NCBI GenBank assembly: GCA_910577685.1
Contig: CAJTOH010000069.1
Span: forward strand, 1-12,092
Source of the DNA: an uncultured Dorea sp.
GTDB taxonomy: Bacteria > Bacillota > Clostridia > Lachnospirales > Lachnospiraceae
DNA: 12,092 nucleotides
Direction: 5' to 3'
The number at the start of each line of letters is the position of its first letter. The first letter of the stretch is position 1. Of this stretch, positions 6,012 through 12,092 are shown piece after piece. Below the pieces are notes generated by a model that worked only from the letters and a program-made list of their open reading frames with translations, did no database searches and was not told the origin of the DNA. The position numbers and the translations under genes are program-made.

Positions 6012-9000
6012 ATGAAAAGGAAATTAATAAAAAGGATTTCGATTTTTGCGCTGTTGATAGCTATGTTAGTTACAATGGCAAATCCTGTTTCTATCTATGC
6101 AGAAGAACCGGCGACGGATTATAAAATGACGGAAGCTGGCGATACTGCAGATGATAATCAGGATTTTGATGATGAGCAAAAAGAATCACAAGAGTCAGAA
6201 GGAACAGAAAAAACAGGCAATGGGCAGTATGATACGACGAAGCCTGTCATCGAAAAGGTGGAATTTCCTCAGCAGGGTACAACTGTAAAGGCAGATGAAA
6301 CCATTCGGTTTTATGTGTATGCCTATGATACAGGGACGAAAGAAGGAAAATTGAGTGTAGAGGCAAGGATTTCTGCTGATGGAGGTCCTGCATATATTGA
6401 TGCCTCCTATGATGTAGAAAAGGGATGTTATGTATGTGAGTATAACCTTGCAGGTACGGGTACTGAAAAGGTATCTGTATCTTTCATTAAGGCAACTGAT
6501 TTGGCAGGTAATTATACAGAATACTCTTGTTACGAAAATGGGGAATATAAATATTGGGTATCCGTAGAACAGCAGGCATCGGAAGAAATCCATATAAAGA
6601 AGTTTGAACTAAAGCAAAATGGACAGACTCTTAACGAAAAAGATGTATTAGAGATGTCATTGGAAACGGAAGAAGATATAAAAGAGGGATATTCTGTTTA
6701 TGCACGTTTTGAATTAGACAATGGAACAATAGAAAGTACCAGAGATTTTGATCTGAATATATCCCCTCTTAATTCAGAAAATCGGAAAAAATTTGAATAC
6801 AAGGGTGCGGTCGGTCTTTATTCCGATGGCCTATGGACTTTACAAGGTATTTATATTAAAAATGGTACATTAGGGAAAGAAGAAAGTCTGGATATAGCTG
6901 GTATAGGAGAATTTTTATATAGGGTTAAGAAAACAGTATCTTCTATAGCAATAAAACCAACAATTACATCTGTATCATTAGATAAAAATGGAGAATTTCT
7001 TTCAGCAGGGGACAGCGTTAATATTACAATAAGTGTGACGGGTGGTGAAGGTAAACTTAATGGGAATGGTTATGTAGATTTTTGTGCAGTTTCTGATATT
7101 GCAAATTCAAGAAAGTTTGTCGCCTTGTCTTATGATGAAAATAAGGGTGTTTTTCAGGGCGTATTTGATATTACAGAAGATACATATCCTTGCGAATGGT
7201 ATATAGGCAAAATAGGTATTGGGAATATTGGGGATATGGGACTTAATTACGCAGACGACACTGCATTTACGGATGGTGCAAATTATCCATATTATATTAA
7301 TGTAAAAAACGGGAGTACATTTGTAAATCCTACCTATGATATTAACATTAATTTTAGTGCATTAAATGAGAATGGAGTATGGGAAAACGTTCAGGAGTAT
7401 CAAAAAGAAAAAGTTGAACGGCGTCAGACATTGAAGGAGATTGGCATTACATTTCCAGAAATGAAATCTAAATATCCAGGATTTACTCAAACTGGATGGA
7501 CGGATTATAGCGGAAATCTTATTACAGAAAATACGCCGGTTTTGGGAAATTCGAGCTATATGTCTATTCGGGCAAAATATGATAAAACACTTGTTTCTGC
7601 AAGTTATAGATATCGCAAAGCGGATGGGAGTACATCTTATCAAATGCAGAAAATAGAAGTTTCCGAAGGCATGACATGCGGAGAGTTGAGAAAAATGCTG
7701 GAAAGTGCAGAGGCGCCTGAAGAATCATATCAAGGTATGTCATTCCAGAAATGGGAGATGGAAATGCCTTATGGCTGTACAGATGAAAGTCCTTTCAATA
7801 CAGATTATGTTCGTATAGATGCTGTTTATGATAAGGCTTGTATAACGGTAGAATATATTTATGCTGATACTGAAAGTAATTGGAGTAAGAAAACTCTGCC
7901 ATTACTTTTTGAAAAAGGAGAAACATTTGGTTCTGTAATAAAAAAGGCAAAAGAGTACTTACCGGAAGATATCACAAAGGAATATAAGTTAGAACAATGG
8001 GAGAATACTTCATATAATACAATAGAAGATGATGAAATTACTGCTGATTATCTTTTTATCAATCTCCGTGCAAAATTTTCAGGCAAGATATTATTGGAAG
8101 TAGACTATATAAATAGCTATGATGTGAAGGGAAATGATTTTTCAACAAGCGCGTTGCTTGTCGATGAAGGAACGGATGGTAAGGGCGTGATTAAGATTCT
8201 TAATGAGAAGAAGTTACCGGAATTTTATTCAGGGTTAATTTTTAAAGAATGGAAAATTACGGGCATTGGAGACAACATTGTAGCAAGCCAAGGGCAACGG
8301 ATTGATATGAAAGCGGTATATGAAAATTGTTTGGTACGCTATATCATAGACCCAGTATTTGCTCTCCCGGCATGGGGCGGGGGGTATTATGAATATGAAA
8401 CCATTATCTGCCAAGTGGTGGAAAAAGGCGAGACAGTTACATTTAGGGAGTCCTTTGATGGTTATGAAAAAGTGGTATGGAATAATCGGCCGGAAGATAC
8501 GTTTACGGTAGATGAATGTATGACGTTCTATGGATATGGAACGGATGCTTCCGAGGAACCAGATAATCCGACGCCGCCAAGTCAACCAGATAATCCAAGT
8601 CAGCCAGATAATCCGTCAATTCCGGCGCCGGGAGTAACCCTTCCGCAAGAGACGATTGATAATACTATAAAGATTATTAAATCAACAGAATCTGGTGGCT
8701 CTGTCAGTATAGATATGGATGGTGCAACTGTGATCTCAAAAGAGATACTGGAAGCTGCCAAAGGAAAGGATGTAGATATCCAGTTAAATATGGGCGGATA
8801 TACTTGGACGATTAACGGTAAGGATATTAAAGCAAACAATTTGAAGGATATTAATCTTCAAGTAATACTGGATACCAAGAATATCCCAAGTAAGACCTTA
8901 CAGGCGCTTGCAGGAGATAATCCAATCAGACAGCTTTCCTTGGCGCATGAGGGAGACTTCGGATTTAAAGCTTCATTGACCGTGAACGTGGGAAGTGAAC

Positions 9001-9326
9001 ATTCGGGGCAGTTCGGTAATCTGTATTATCATGACAGCGACGGAAAGATGGTATTTATCAATGCCGGAAAGATTAATCCGGATGGAAATGTAAGTCTGGA
9101 ATTTTCTCATGCCTCCGATTATGTGATTGTGATGTCAGATAAAGAGATGTCCCAGTCAGATGTTCCGGCAGAGATTTCACCGACACAGAAGAAAGAACAG
9201 GTCGTAAGTCCGAAAAAGAGTGCGAAAACAGGAGACGAGACGAATATCGTATACTGGATGGTACTTGGGATGATTGCATTAGGCGTATGTGGAATTCTTG
9301 GCAGGAAGAAATTTTACAGGGGCTAG
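6012..9326 (+). CDS. Large sortase-anchored multidomain surface protein
   Basis: The 1104-residue product has a signal peptide (basic MKRKLIKR, hydrophobic core, likely cleavage after SIYA at residue 30). An acidic linker (31-72) follows. Next come Ig-like beta domains (about 75-185, 190-310 and 320-440). Three to four repeats of about 75-85 residues (about 445-800) then end in patterns like 'F-x-W...V-x-A-x-Y', resembling InlB B-repeat/Flg_new modules. A Pro/Asn linker built on PDNP (about 848-875) precedes a C-terminal beta domain. It ends with SAKTGD (1070-1075), a hydrophobic helix (about 1079-1097) and a RKK tail, which is a sortase signal of the non-LPXTG type common in gut clostridia. 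AAAAGGAG sits 10 bases before the ATG. It probably faces host or microbial ligands; no catalytic domain is visible. Whether it is transcribed with the dynamin operon is unknown. Confidence 0.9.
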   Translation: MKRKLIKRISIFALLIAMLVTMANPVSIYAEEPATDYKMTEAGDTADDNQDFDDEQKESQESEGTEKTGNGQYDTTKPVIEKVEFPQQGTTVKADETIRFYVYAYDTGTKEGKLSVEARISADGGPAYIDASYDVEKGCYVCEYNLAGTGTEKVSVSFIKATDLAGNYTEYSCYENGEYKYWVSVEQQASEEIHIKKFELKQNGQTLNEKDVLEMSLETEEDIKEGYSVYARFELDNGTIESTRDFDLNISPLNSENRKKFEYKGAVGLYSDGLWTLQGIYIKNGTLGKEESLDIAGIGEFLYRVKKTVSSIAIKPTITSVSLDKNGEFLSAGDSVNITISVTGGEGKLNGNGYVDFCAVSDIANSRKFVALSYDENKGVFQGVFDITEDTYPCEWYIGKIGIGNIGDMGLNYADDTAFTDGANYPYYINVKNGSTFVNPTYDININFSALNENGVWENVQEYQKEKVERRQTLKEIGITFPEMKSKYPGFTQTGWTDYSGNLITENTPVLGNSSYMSIRAKYDKTLVSASYRYRKADGSTSYQMQKIEVSEGMTCGELRKMLESAEAPEESYQGMSFQKWEMEMPYGCTDESPFNTDYVRIDAVYDKACITVEYIYADTESNWSKKTLPLLFEKGETFGSVIKKAKEYLPEDITKEYKLEQWENTSYNTIEDDEITADYLFINLRAKFSGKILLEVDYINSYDVKGNDFSTSALLVDEGTDGKGVIKILNEKKLPEFYSGLIFKEWKITGIGDNIVASQGQRIDMKAVYENCLVRYIIDPVFALPAWGGGYYEYETIICQVVEKGETVTFRESFDGYEKVVWNNRPEDTFTVDECMTFYGYGTDASEEPDNPTPPSQPDNPSQPDNPSIPAPGVTLPQETIDNTIKIIKSTESGGSVSIDMDGATVISKEILEAAKGKDVDIQLNMGGYTWTINGKDIKANNLKDINLQVILDTKNIPSKTLQALAGDNPIRQLSLAHEGDFGFKASLTVNVGSEHSGQFGNLYYHDSDGKMVFINAGKINPDGNVSLEFSHASDYVIVMSDKEMSQSDVPAEISPTQKKEQVVSPKKSAKTGDETNIVYWMVLGMIALGVCGILGRKKFYRG
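8559..8614 (+). repeat. Short coding repeats of the PDNP linker
   Basis: CCAGATAATCC occurs three times, at 8559-8569, 8586-8596 and 8604-8614, in frame, encoding PDNP units separated by Thr/Ser/Gln-Pro residues. The last two copies are 18 bp apart. The array forms the wall-spanning linker before the C-terminal domain and could change length by slippage. Confidence 0.85.
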
Positions 9327-9369
9327 TAAGAATCTCTGAAATATCAAATCACTTAGAGTTACGATAAAG

Positions 9370-9403
9370 AACGGCAGGGGAATGCTTCTTCTGCTGTTTT
9401 TTT
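9370..9403 (+). terminator. Intrinsic terminator after the surface-protein gene
   Basis: AACGGCAG-GGGAA (9370-9382) pairs with TTCTT-CTGCTGTT (9386-9398) around a TGC loop, a 13-bp stem with a few G-T pairs. A run of seven T covers 9397-9403. It starts 43 bp after the surface-protein stop and should end that transcript. Confidence 0.88.
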
Positions 9404-9421
9404 GCAATATTTTAGAAATAT

Positions 9422-9450
9422 TTGTGTTTGAGGGAGAATCATAGTATAAT
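9422..9450 (+). promoter_or_regulatory. Promoter of the decayed toxin-antitoxin pair
   Basis: A perfect TATAAT (9445-9450) lies 17 bp after TTGTGT (9422-9427). The -35 box is a poor match (TTG only), but spacing and position before the antitoxin remnant fit. The -10 box abuts the left arm of the inverted repeat described next. Confidence 0.5.
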
Positions 9451-9511
9451 AAAGCCAATAAAATATTTTAGGAAGATTTGAATCTTTTAGAGTATCAGAA
9501 GGACTATGATT
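9437..9511. promoter_or_regulatory. Long-armed inverted repeat, likely antitoxin operator
   Basis: AATCATAGT (9437-9445) and ACTATGATT (9503-9511) are perfect 9-bp inverted copies. A second palindrome, AAGATT-TG-AATCTT (9473-9486), sits between them. The left arm overlaps the promoter. Toxin-antitoxin operons normally repress themselves at such palindromes, so this is the expected operator. An AATATTTTAG direct repeat (9406-9415, 9462-9471) is also present. Confidence 0.5.
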
Positions 9512-9532
9512 GGGAAGGGTAGGCTGTGGTAA

Positions 9533-9758
9533 ATGAGTGAAAGAGAAAAGGCTATGCAGTTAATAAAGGAAATACCAGATAGCAAGATGATATTTGTAGT
9601 AAATATGCTAATGAAGATAAAAGGTTTGCCTGTAGAAGAAATTGAGCCGGATGAATGGGATTTAGAAATGATATAGGAAGCAAAAAAATAATGATGGTTC
9701 ATCGGTGTCTTTTGAGGAACTTTTAAAGAAGGAAGGGCTGACATATGCCGATTTATAA
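9533..9758 (+). pseudogene. RelB-like antitoxin, broken by a nonsense codon and a frameshift
   Basis: The intact part reads 47 residues (MSEREKAMQLIKEIPDSKM... to DEWDLEMI) and then hits TAG at 9674-9676. Reading past it, EAKK continues until a run of seven A. Adding one base there restores a frame reading NNDGSSVSFEELLKKEG, then LTYADL and a TAA at 9756-9758. That end is typical of these antitoxins and would overlap the toxin start by 14 bp, the usual RelBE-type layout. So the ancestral gene was about 75 residues and carries two lesions, one nonsense and one single-base deletion. The remaining peptide lacks the C-terminal segment that normally wraps the toxin, so it should not neutralise it. 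Confidence 0.75.
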
Positions 9759-9992
9759 AATTATTTTTGAGAAAGCTGCCCAAAAATTTCTTGATAAACA
9801 GGACAGACCGAAGCGAATCCGATTATACAGGGCTATTTACCGTCTGCCAGACGGGACAGATATCAAAAAATTAAAGGGACATGATTTATATCGTCTGCGT
9901 GTTGGTGATTGCAGGGTATCGTATAGATTGGGGTAAAGATTATTACAATAGAAAATATTGATAGCCGTGGGGATGTGTATAAAGCATATTGA
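9745..9992 (+). pseudogene. RelE/ParE-superfamily toxin, frameshifted near the C-terminus
   Basis: The reading frame gives 63 residues with the RelE pattern: the start MPIYKIIFEKAAQKFL, basic helices, LKGHDLYRLRVGDCRVSYR, and a stop at 9934-9936. RelE-type toxins are mRNA interferases acting in the ribosomal A site and are usually 80-90 residues. One extra base in the GGGG at 9930-9933 would rejoin a frame reading VKIITIENIDSRGDVYKAY and ending TGA at 9990-9992. This restores the conserved final strand and the IxxRGDVYK end that carries catalytic residues. The toxin has thus lost its active end. Loss of the toxin fits loss of the antitoxin, since an active toxin alone would be harmful. Confidence 0.78.
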
Positions 9993-10086
9993 TGGAAAAG
10001 GTTACAACAGGGATACGGATTTGGCAGAAATTGAGTTCTTGATGTTTTTTAGGTTCCCGTATCTTAGAAGTGAAAGATTACAGATG

Positions 10087-10118
10087 AAAAAGGTGTCCGA
10101 ATCGGACACCTTTTCTTT
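10087..10118. terminator. Perfect hairpin, probable bidirectional terminator
   Basis: AAAAGGTGTCCG (10088-10099) and CGGACACCTTTT (10103-10114) are perfect 12-bp inverted copies around AAT. T-rich sequence follows on the plus strand, and the A-run at 10087-10091 gives a T-run on the minus strand. It ends the region of the decayed toxin-antitoxin genes. The stretch 9993-10086 shows nothing else beyond a GATACGG/CCGTATC foldback (10012-10063). Confidence 0.75.
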
Positions 10119-10178
10119 ATCAGCGGTAGTTTTCAGAAGTATAGTAAAAGCAACAAAGTTCAGTTATATATTATTATC

Positions 10179-10304
10179 ATGAAACCACTTATAGAAGCGG
10201 CAGGAGGAATGATCCTTCCTGCCATTTGTTATGCCCAGAGAGGAGGAATGTTATTTCTGGGAGATTATCATTATAGTAAAGAACATTGGCAGAGCAATCG
10301 TTAG
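10179..10304 (+). CDS. Possible 41-residue small protein
   Basis: An ATG at 10179 opens a 41-residue frame (MKPLIEAAGGMILPAICYAQ...) with no clear ribosome site upstream. AGAGGAGG at about 10238-10246 lies just before an internal ATG at 10248 that would give an 18-residue peptide. The frame contains two hairpins. It may be a relic or chance. No family is recognised. Confidence 0.25.
   Translation: MKPLIEAAGGMILPAICYAQRGGMLFLGDYHYSKEHWQSNR
10199..10223 (+). other. Stem-loop GGCAGGA...TCCTGCC
   Basis: Perfect 7-bp arms (10199-10205, 10217-10223) enclose a further GGA/TCC pairing. Only a short T-poor tail follows, so it is a weak terminator at best. It is the first of three hairpins before the DUF932 gene. 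Confidence 0.5.
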
Positions 10305-10315
10305 GATGGCTCTGC
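10289..10315 (+). other. Stem-loop GCAGAGC...GCTCTGC
   Basis: Perfect 7-bp arms at 10289-10295 and 10309-10315 enclose a 13-nt loop that contains the stop codon of the possible small ORF before it. The Shine-Dalgarno of the next small gene starts 11 bases after the stem. Confidence 0.45.
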
Positions 10316-10340
10316 GGTGTTGGGGAAAGGAGGCAGAAGG

Positions 10341-10418
10341 ATGAAAGGAATTGAGATTGCTTTATTTATTATCGGATGTGGCGTCAAGCTGGCAGAGATT
10401 ATAGCGGAAGAAGATTAA
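10341..10418 (+). CDS. 25-residue small hydrophobic peptide
   Basis: The frame starts MKGIEIALFIIGCGVKLAEI and ends in an acidic tail (AEED). AAAGGAGG (10326-10333) lies 7 bases before the ATG, an optimal ribosome site and the strongest reason to consider it expressed. The middle is hydrophobic, though short for a full membrane span, so a membrane-associated micropeptide is plausible. It precedes the DUF932 gene by 135 bp on the same strand. No known family is recognised. Confidence 0.5.
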   Translation: MKGIEIALFIIGCGVKLAEIIAEED

Positions 10419-10449
10419 TTAAGAAGTATCGTCTGATAGTTGCTGGAAA

Positions 10450-10489
10450 CTGGCGGCAGTCAAATTTAATGGGACTGAGCTACCGCCAG
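10450..10489 (+). other. Bulged hairpin upstream of the DUF932 gene
   Basis: CTGGCGG (10450-10456) pairs with CCGCCAG (10483-10489), and inside it CAGTC (10457-10461) pairs with GACTG (10473-10477), leaving an AGCTA bulge on one side. The 12 paired positions and the G+C-rich outer stem make it a stable RNA structure. No T-run follows, so it is more likely regulatory or protein-bound than a terminator. Confidence 0.5.
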
Positions 10490-10553
10490 AACCGGCAAGA
10501 GGTAGAAAAGAATACAAAAAACAAAGGTTGATTGAGAAAAGGAGATTCCGATT

Positions 10554-11486
10554 ATGGCAGCAAATGTTGAGAGTATGTTTTATGTAAGGGAAACCCCATG
10601 GCATGGGTTGGGAACAAAGGTGCTAGAAGCCCCTGCTTCCAAGGACGCATTGCAGTTGGCAGGACTTAACTGGCGTGTTATGCAGGAACCGATTTATACA
10701 GCCATGGAAGAACTGGTTGACGGTTACAAGGCGAATGTGCGGGATTCTGACCGCAAGGTGCTTGGCGTTGTCACAGACCGTTACAGGGTAATCCAGAACG
10801 ACGAAGCCTTTGCGTTTACAGACGAATTATTAGGGGCGGGCGTGAAATACGAGACAGCCGGAAGCCTGCAGGGGGGCAGGAAGGTATGGCTGCTTGCCCA
10901 TATGCCCCATGAGTACATCATATCCGGTGAGAGGATCAGCCCGTACCTGCTGTTTTCTAATACCCACGACGGTTCTGGTGCGATTAAGGTTGCGCTGACA
11001 CCGATTCGTGTCGTATGTCAGAACACCTTGAATCTGGCGTTGGCAGGTGCAAAACGTTCATGGTCTATGATCCACACCGGGGATATCAGGGAGAAAATGC
11101 AGGAGGCAAAGGATACCCTTTTCCTGGCAGAAAAATATATGGACGAACTGGGCAAAGAGTTTGAAGCGCTCCGCATGAAGAAGCTGACGGACAAGCAGGT
11201 CATGGAATATATTGAGATCTTACTGCCGATTGAGGATGGTTCCACGCCTCAGCAGGAGAAGAATATGAAGCGTTTACGGGAGGATATGAAGATCCGTTAC
11301 TTTGACGCGCCGGATTTACAGGGCGTGGGGAAGAATGCTTACCGCTTTGTCAATGCGGTATCCGATTTTGCTACCCATGCGGAACCTCTCCGTAAGACGG
11401 CGAATTATAAGGAGAATCTGTTCTCCCGTACCGTAGACGGAAATCCAATGATTGACAAGGCATATCGGATGGTAAGTGCGGCGTAA
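10554..11486 (+). CDS. DUF932 / TIGR03299-family phage- or plasmid-like protein
   Basis: The 310-residue protein matches the DUF932 family. It has the N-terminal WHGLGTKV motif (residues 17-24), the DRYRVIQNDEAFAF segment after a VLGVVT strand, LLFSNTHDGSGAIKVALTP in the middle with RVVCQNTLNLAL directly after it, and FSRTVDGNPMIDKAYR near the end. Family members are common on phages, plasmids and conjugative elements. Their biochemical role is not established, and some are discussed as antirestriction-region or recombination-linked proteins. AAAAGGAG (10537-10544) lies 9 bases before the ATG. Base composition looks richer in G+C than the dynamin and surface genes, consistent with a different origin. 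Length is normal and no lesion is seen. Confidence 0.9.
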   Translation: MAANVESMFYVRETPWHGLGTKVLEAPASKDALQLAGLNWRVMQEPIYTAMEELVDGYKANVRDSDRKVLGVVTDRYRVIQNDEAFAFTDELLGAGVKYETAGSLQGGRKVWLLAHMPHEYIISGERISPYLLFSNTHDGSGAIKVALTPIRVVCQNTLNLALAGAKRSWSMIHTGDIREKMQEAKDTLFLAEKYMDELGKEFEALRMKKLTDKQVMEYIEILLPIEDGSTPQQEKNMKRLREDMKIRYFDAPDLQGVGKNAYRFVNAVSDFATHAEPLRKTANYKENLFSRTVDGNPMIDKAYRMVSAA

Positions 11487-11501
11487 TAGGATGGGGAAAG
11501 G

Positions 11502-11518
11502 CTGAAAAATTCAGTTTT
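11502..11518 (+). terminator. Weak hairpin after the DUF932 gene
   Basis: CTGAA (11502-11506) and TTCAG (11510-11514) form a 5-bp stem followed by TTTT. It begins 16 bp after the stop codon. The stem is short and A/T-rich, so termination would be partial. Confidence 0.3.
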
Positions 11519-11543
11519 CAAAAGAGTTTATCTGATATATAAT
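11515..11543 (+). promoter_or_regulatory. Possible promoter of the PDDEXK gene
   Basis: TTTTCA (11515-11520) and TATAAT (11538-11543) are 17 bp apart. The start would fall near 11550, leaving a leader of about 10 nt that barely holds the ribosome site. The -35 box overlaps the weak hairpin tail, so the call is tentative. Confidence 0.35.
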
Positions 11544-11559
11544 GGAAGAAGGTGATATT

Positions 11560-12092
11560 ATGAGTACAGCGGCGCAGACACATCAACAGGATTTAGAGTG
11601 TCTGAAATCACTTCGTTATATGGATGATGATTTTATGACCGTCTGTCTGGCAGATAATTTTGAGGGCGTAGAACTGATACTTCGGATTGTTTTAGGACGG
11701 GCAGATATCACGGTTAAATCGGTTCGGACACAGGAACTAATGAAGAACCTGCAAGGACGTTCTGCTGTTTTAGATGTCCATGCGGTTGACAGTGCCAATC
11801 AAGAATTTGATGTAGAAATACAAAGGTCAGACGCAGGGGCGGGCGCAAAAAGGGCAAGGCATAACAGCAGTCTGTTAGATACACATATCTTAAAACCTGG
11901 AACTGATACAGAGGATATTCCCGACAGTTATGTGATTTTTATTACAGAAAATGATGTCATGAAAGGAAACCAGCCCCTATATCCGGTGGAGAGATATGTT
12001 GTGATGGGGGAAGAAAAAGTATTATTTGGAGACGGTTCGCATATTTTATACGTGAATGGGAAATACAGGGGCAATGATGAAATCGGAAAGTT
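11560..12092 (+). CDS. PD-(D/E)XK nuclease-family transposase-like protein (3' end outside window)
   Basis: The visible 177 residues match the PDDEXK_2 / Rpn-YhgA-type family widely annotated as 'PD-(D/E)XK nuclease family transposase' in gut clostridia. Visible signs are the N-terminal DDDFMTVCLADNFEGVELILR helix region and the nuclease core VLDVHAVDSANQEFDVEIQR, where D72, E86 and Q88 form the D...ExQ active site. RARHNSSLLDT and the strand SYVIFITENDV follow. Members are putative DNA endonucleases linked to recombination, and many are not true transposases. The ATG at 11560 is preferred (GAAGGTGA just upstream). An in-frame ATG at 11542 would add six residues. The C-terminal part is missing because the window ends. 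Confidence 0.85.
   Translation, partial: MSTAAQTHQQDLECLKSLRYMDDDFMTVCLADNFEGVELILRIVLGRADITVKSVRTQELMKNLQGRSAVLDVHAVDSANQEFDVEIQRSDAGAGAKRARHNSSLLDTHILKPGTDTEDIPDSYVIFITENDVMKGNQPLYPVERYVVMGEEKVLFGDGSHILYVNGKYRGNDEIGK

Noticed and set aside
8559..8614. CRISPR-like repeat array
   Set aside because: The 11-bp repeats are in frame within a Pro-rich linker and have no unique spacers.
9958..10182. 74-codon open frame after the toxin
   Set aside because: It overlaps the toxin's shifted C-terminus and runs straight through a perfect 12-bp terminator-like hairpin. No family resemblance or ribosome site.
10419..10604. Minus-strand 61-codon frame before DUF932
   Set aside because: It runs through the bulged hairpin and into the DUF932 start, with no ribosome site and no recognisable motif.

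Overview
The window looks like an accessory stretch of a chromosome or integrative element from a low-to-moderate GC Gram-positive gut anaerobe, most likely a member of the Lachnospiraceae or a close relative. The evidence is a RadC/JAB protein and a DUF932 (TIGR03299-type) protein of the kind carried on conjugative elements, a PDDEXK-type 'transposase', a sortase-anchored wall protein with an SAKTGD signal in place of canonical LPXTG, strong Shine-Dalgarno sequences throughout and SigA-like promoters. No tRNA, rRNA, CRISPR array or element end was seen.

Layout. 1-995: the end of an unrecognised gene translationally coupled (TAATG) to a short radC-like gene, followed by a small DUF6809-like gene. 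1107-5884: a self-contained cassette. A divergent Cro/CI-type regulator (minus strand) faces a WYL-domain regulator across an intergenic region. That region carries a consensus-like promoter and three related dyad operators spaced in multiples of 15 bp. Downstream of the WYL gene, closely packed, are a dynamin-like GTPase, two tandem diverged paralogous helical proteins with amphipathic N-termini, and a small helical/coiled-coil protein. 6012-9326: a large sortase-anchored surface protein, closed by a strong intrinsic terminator. 9422-9992: a decayed relBE-like toxin-antitoxin pair with three separate lesions behind an inverted-repeat operator. 9993-10553: hairpin-rich DNA with one or two very small ORFs. 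10554-12092: the DUF932 gene and the start of a PDDEXK-family gene cut by the window end.

How it may work. The most interesting unit is 1107-5884. WYL regulators often sit at the head of anti-phage systems, and dynamin-like GTPases act on membranes and are used in defence (the LeoABC/Eleos type). The GTPase here has only a short helical C-terminal region, and three small helical proteins follow it. My inference is a multi-subunit, membrane-acting, regulator-controlled system, probably defensive, whose accessory subunits I do not recognise. Its position between radC and DUF932, genes typical of mobile-element cargo regions, and next to a dead toxin-antitoxin module supports a defence or cargo role but does not prove it.
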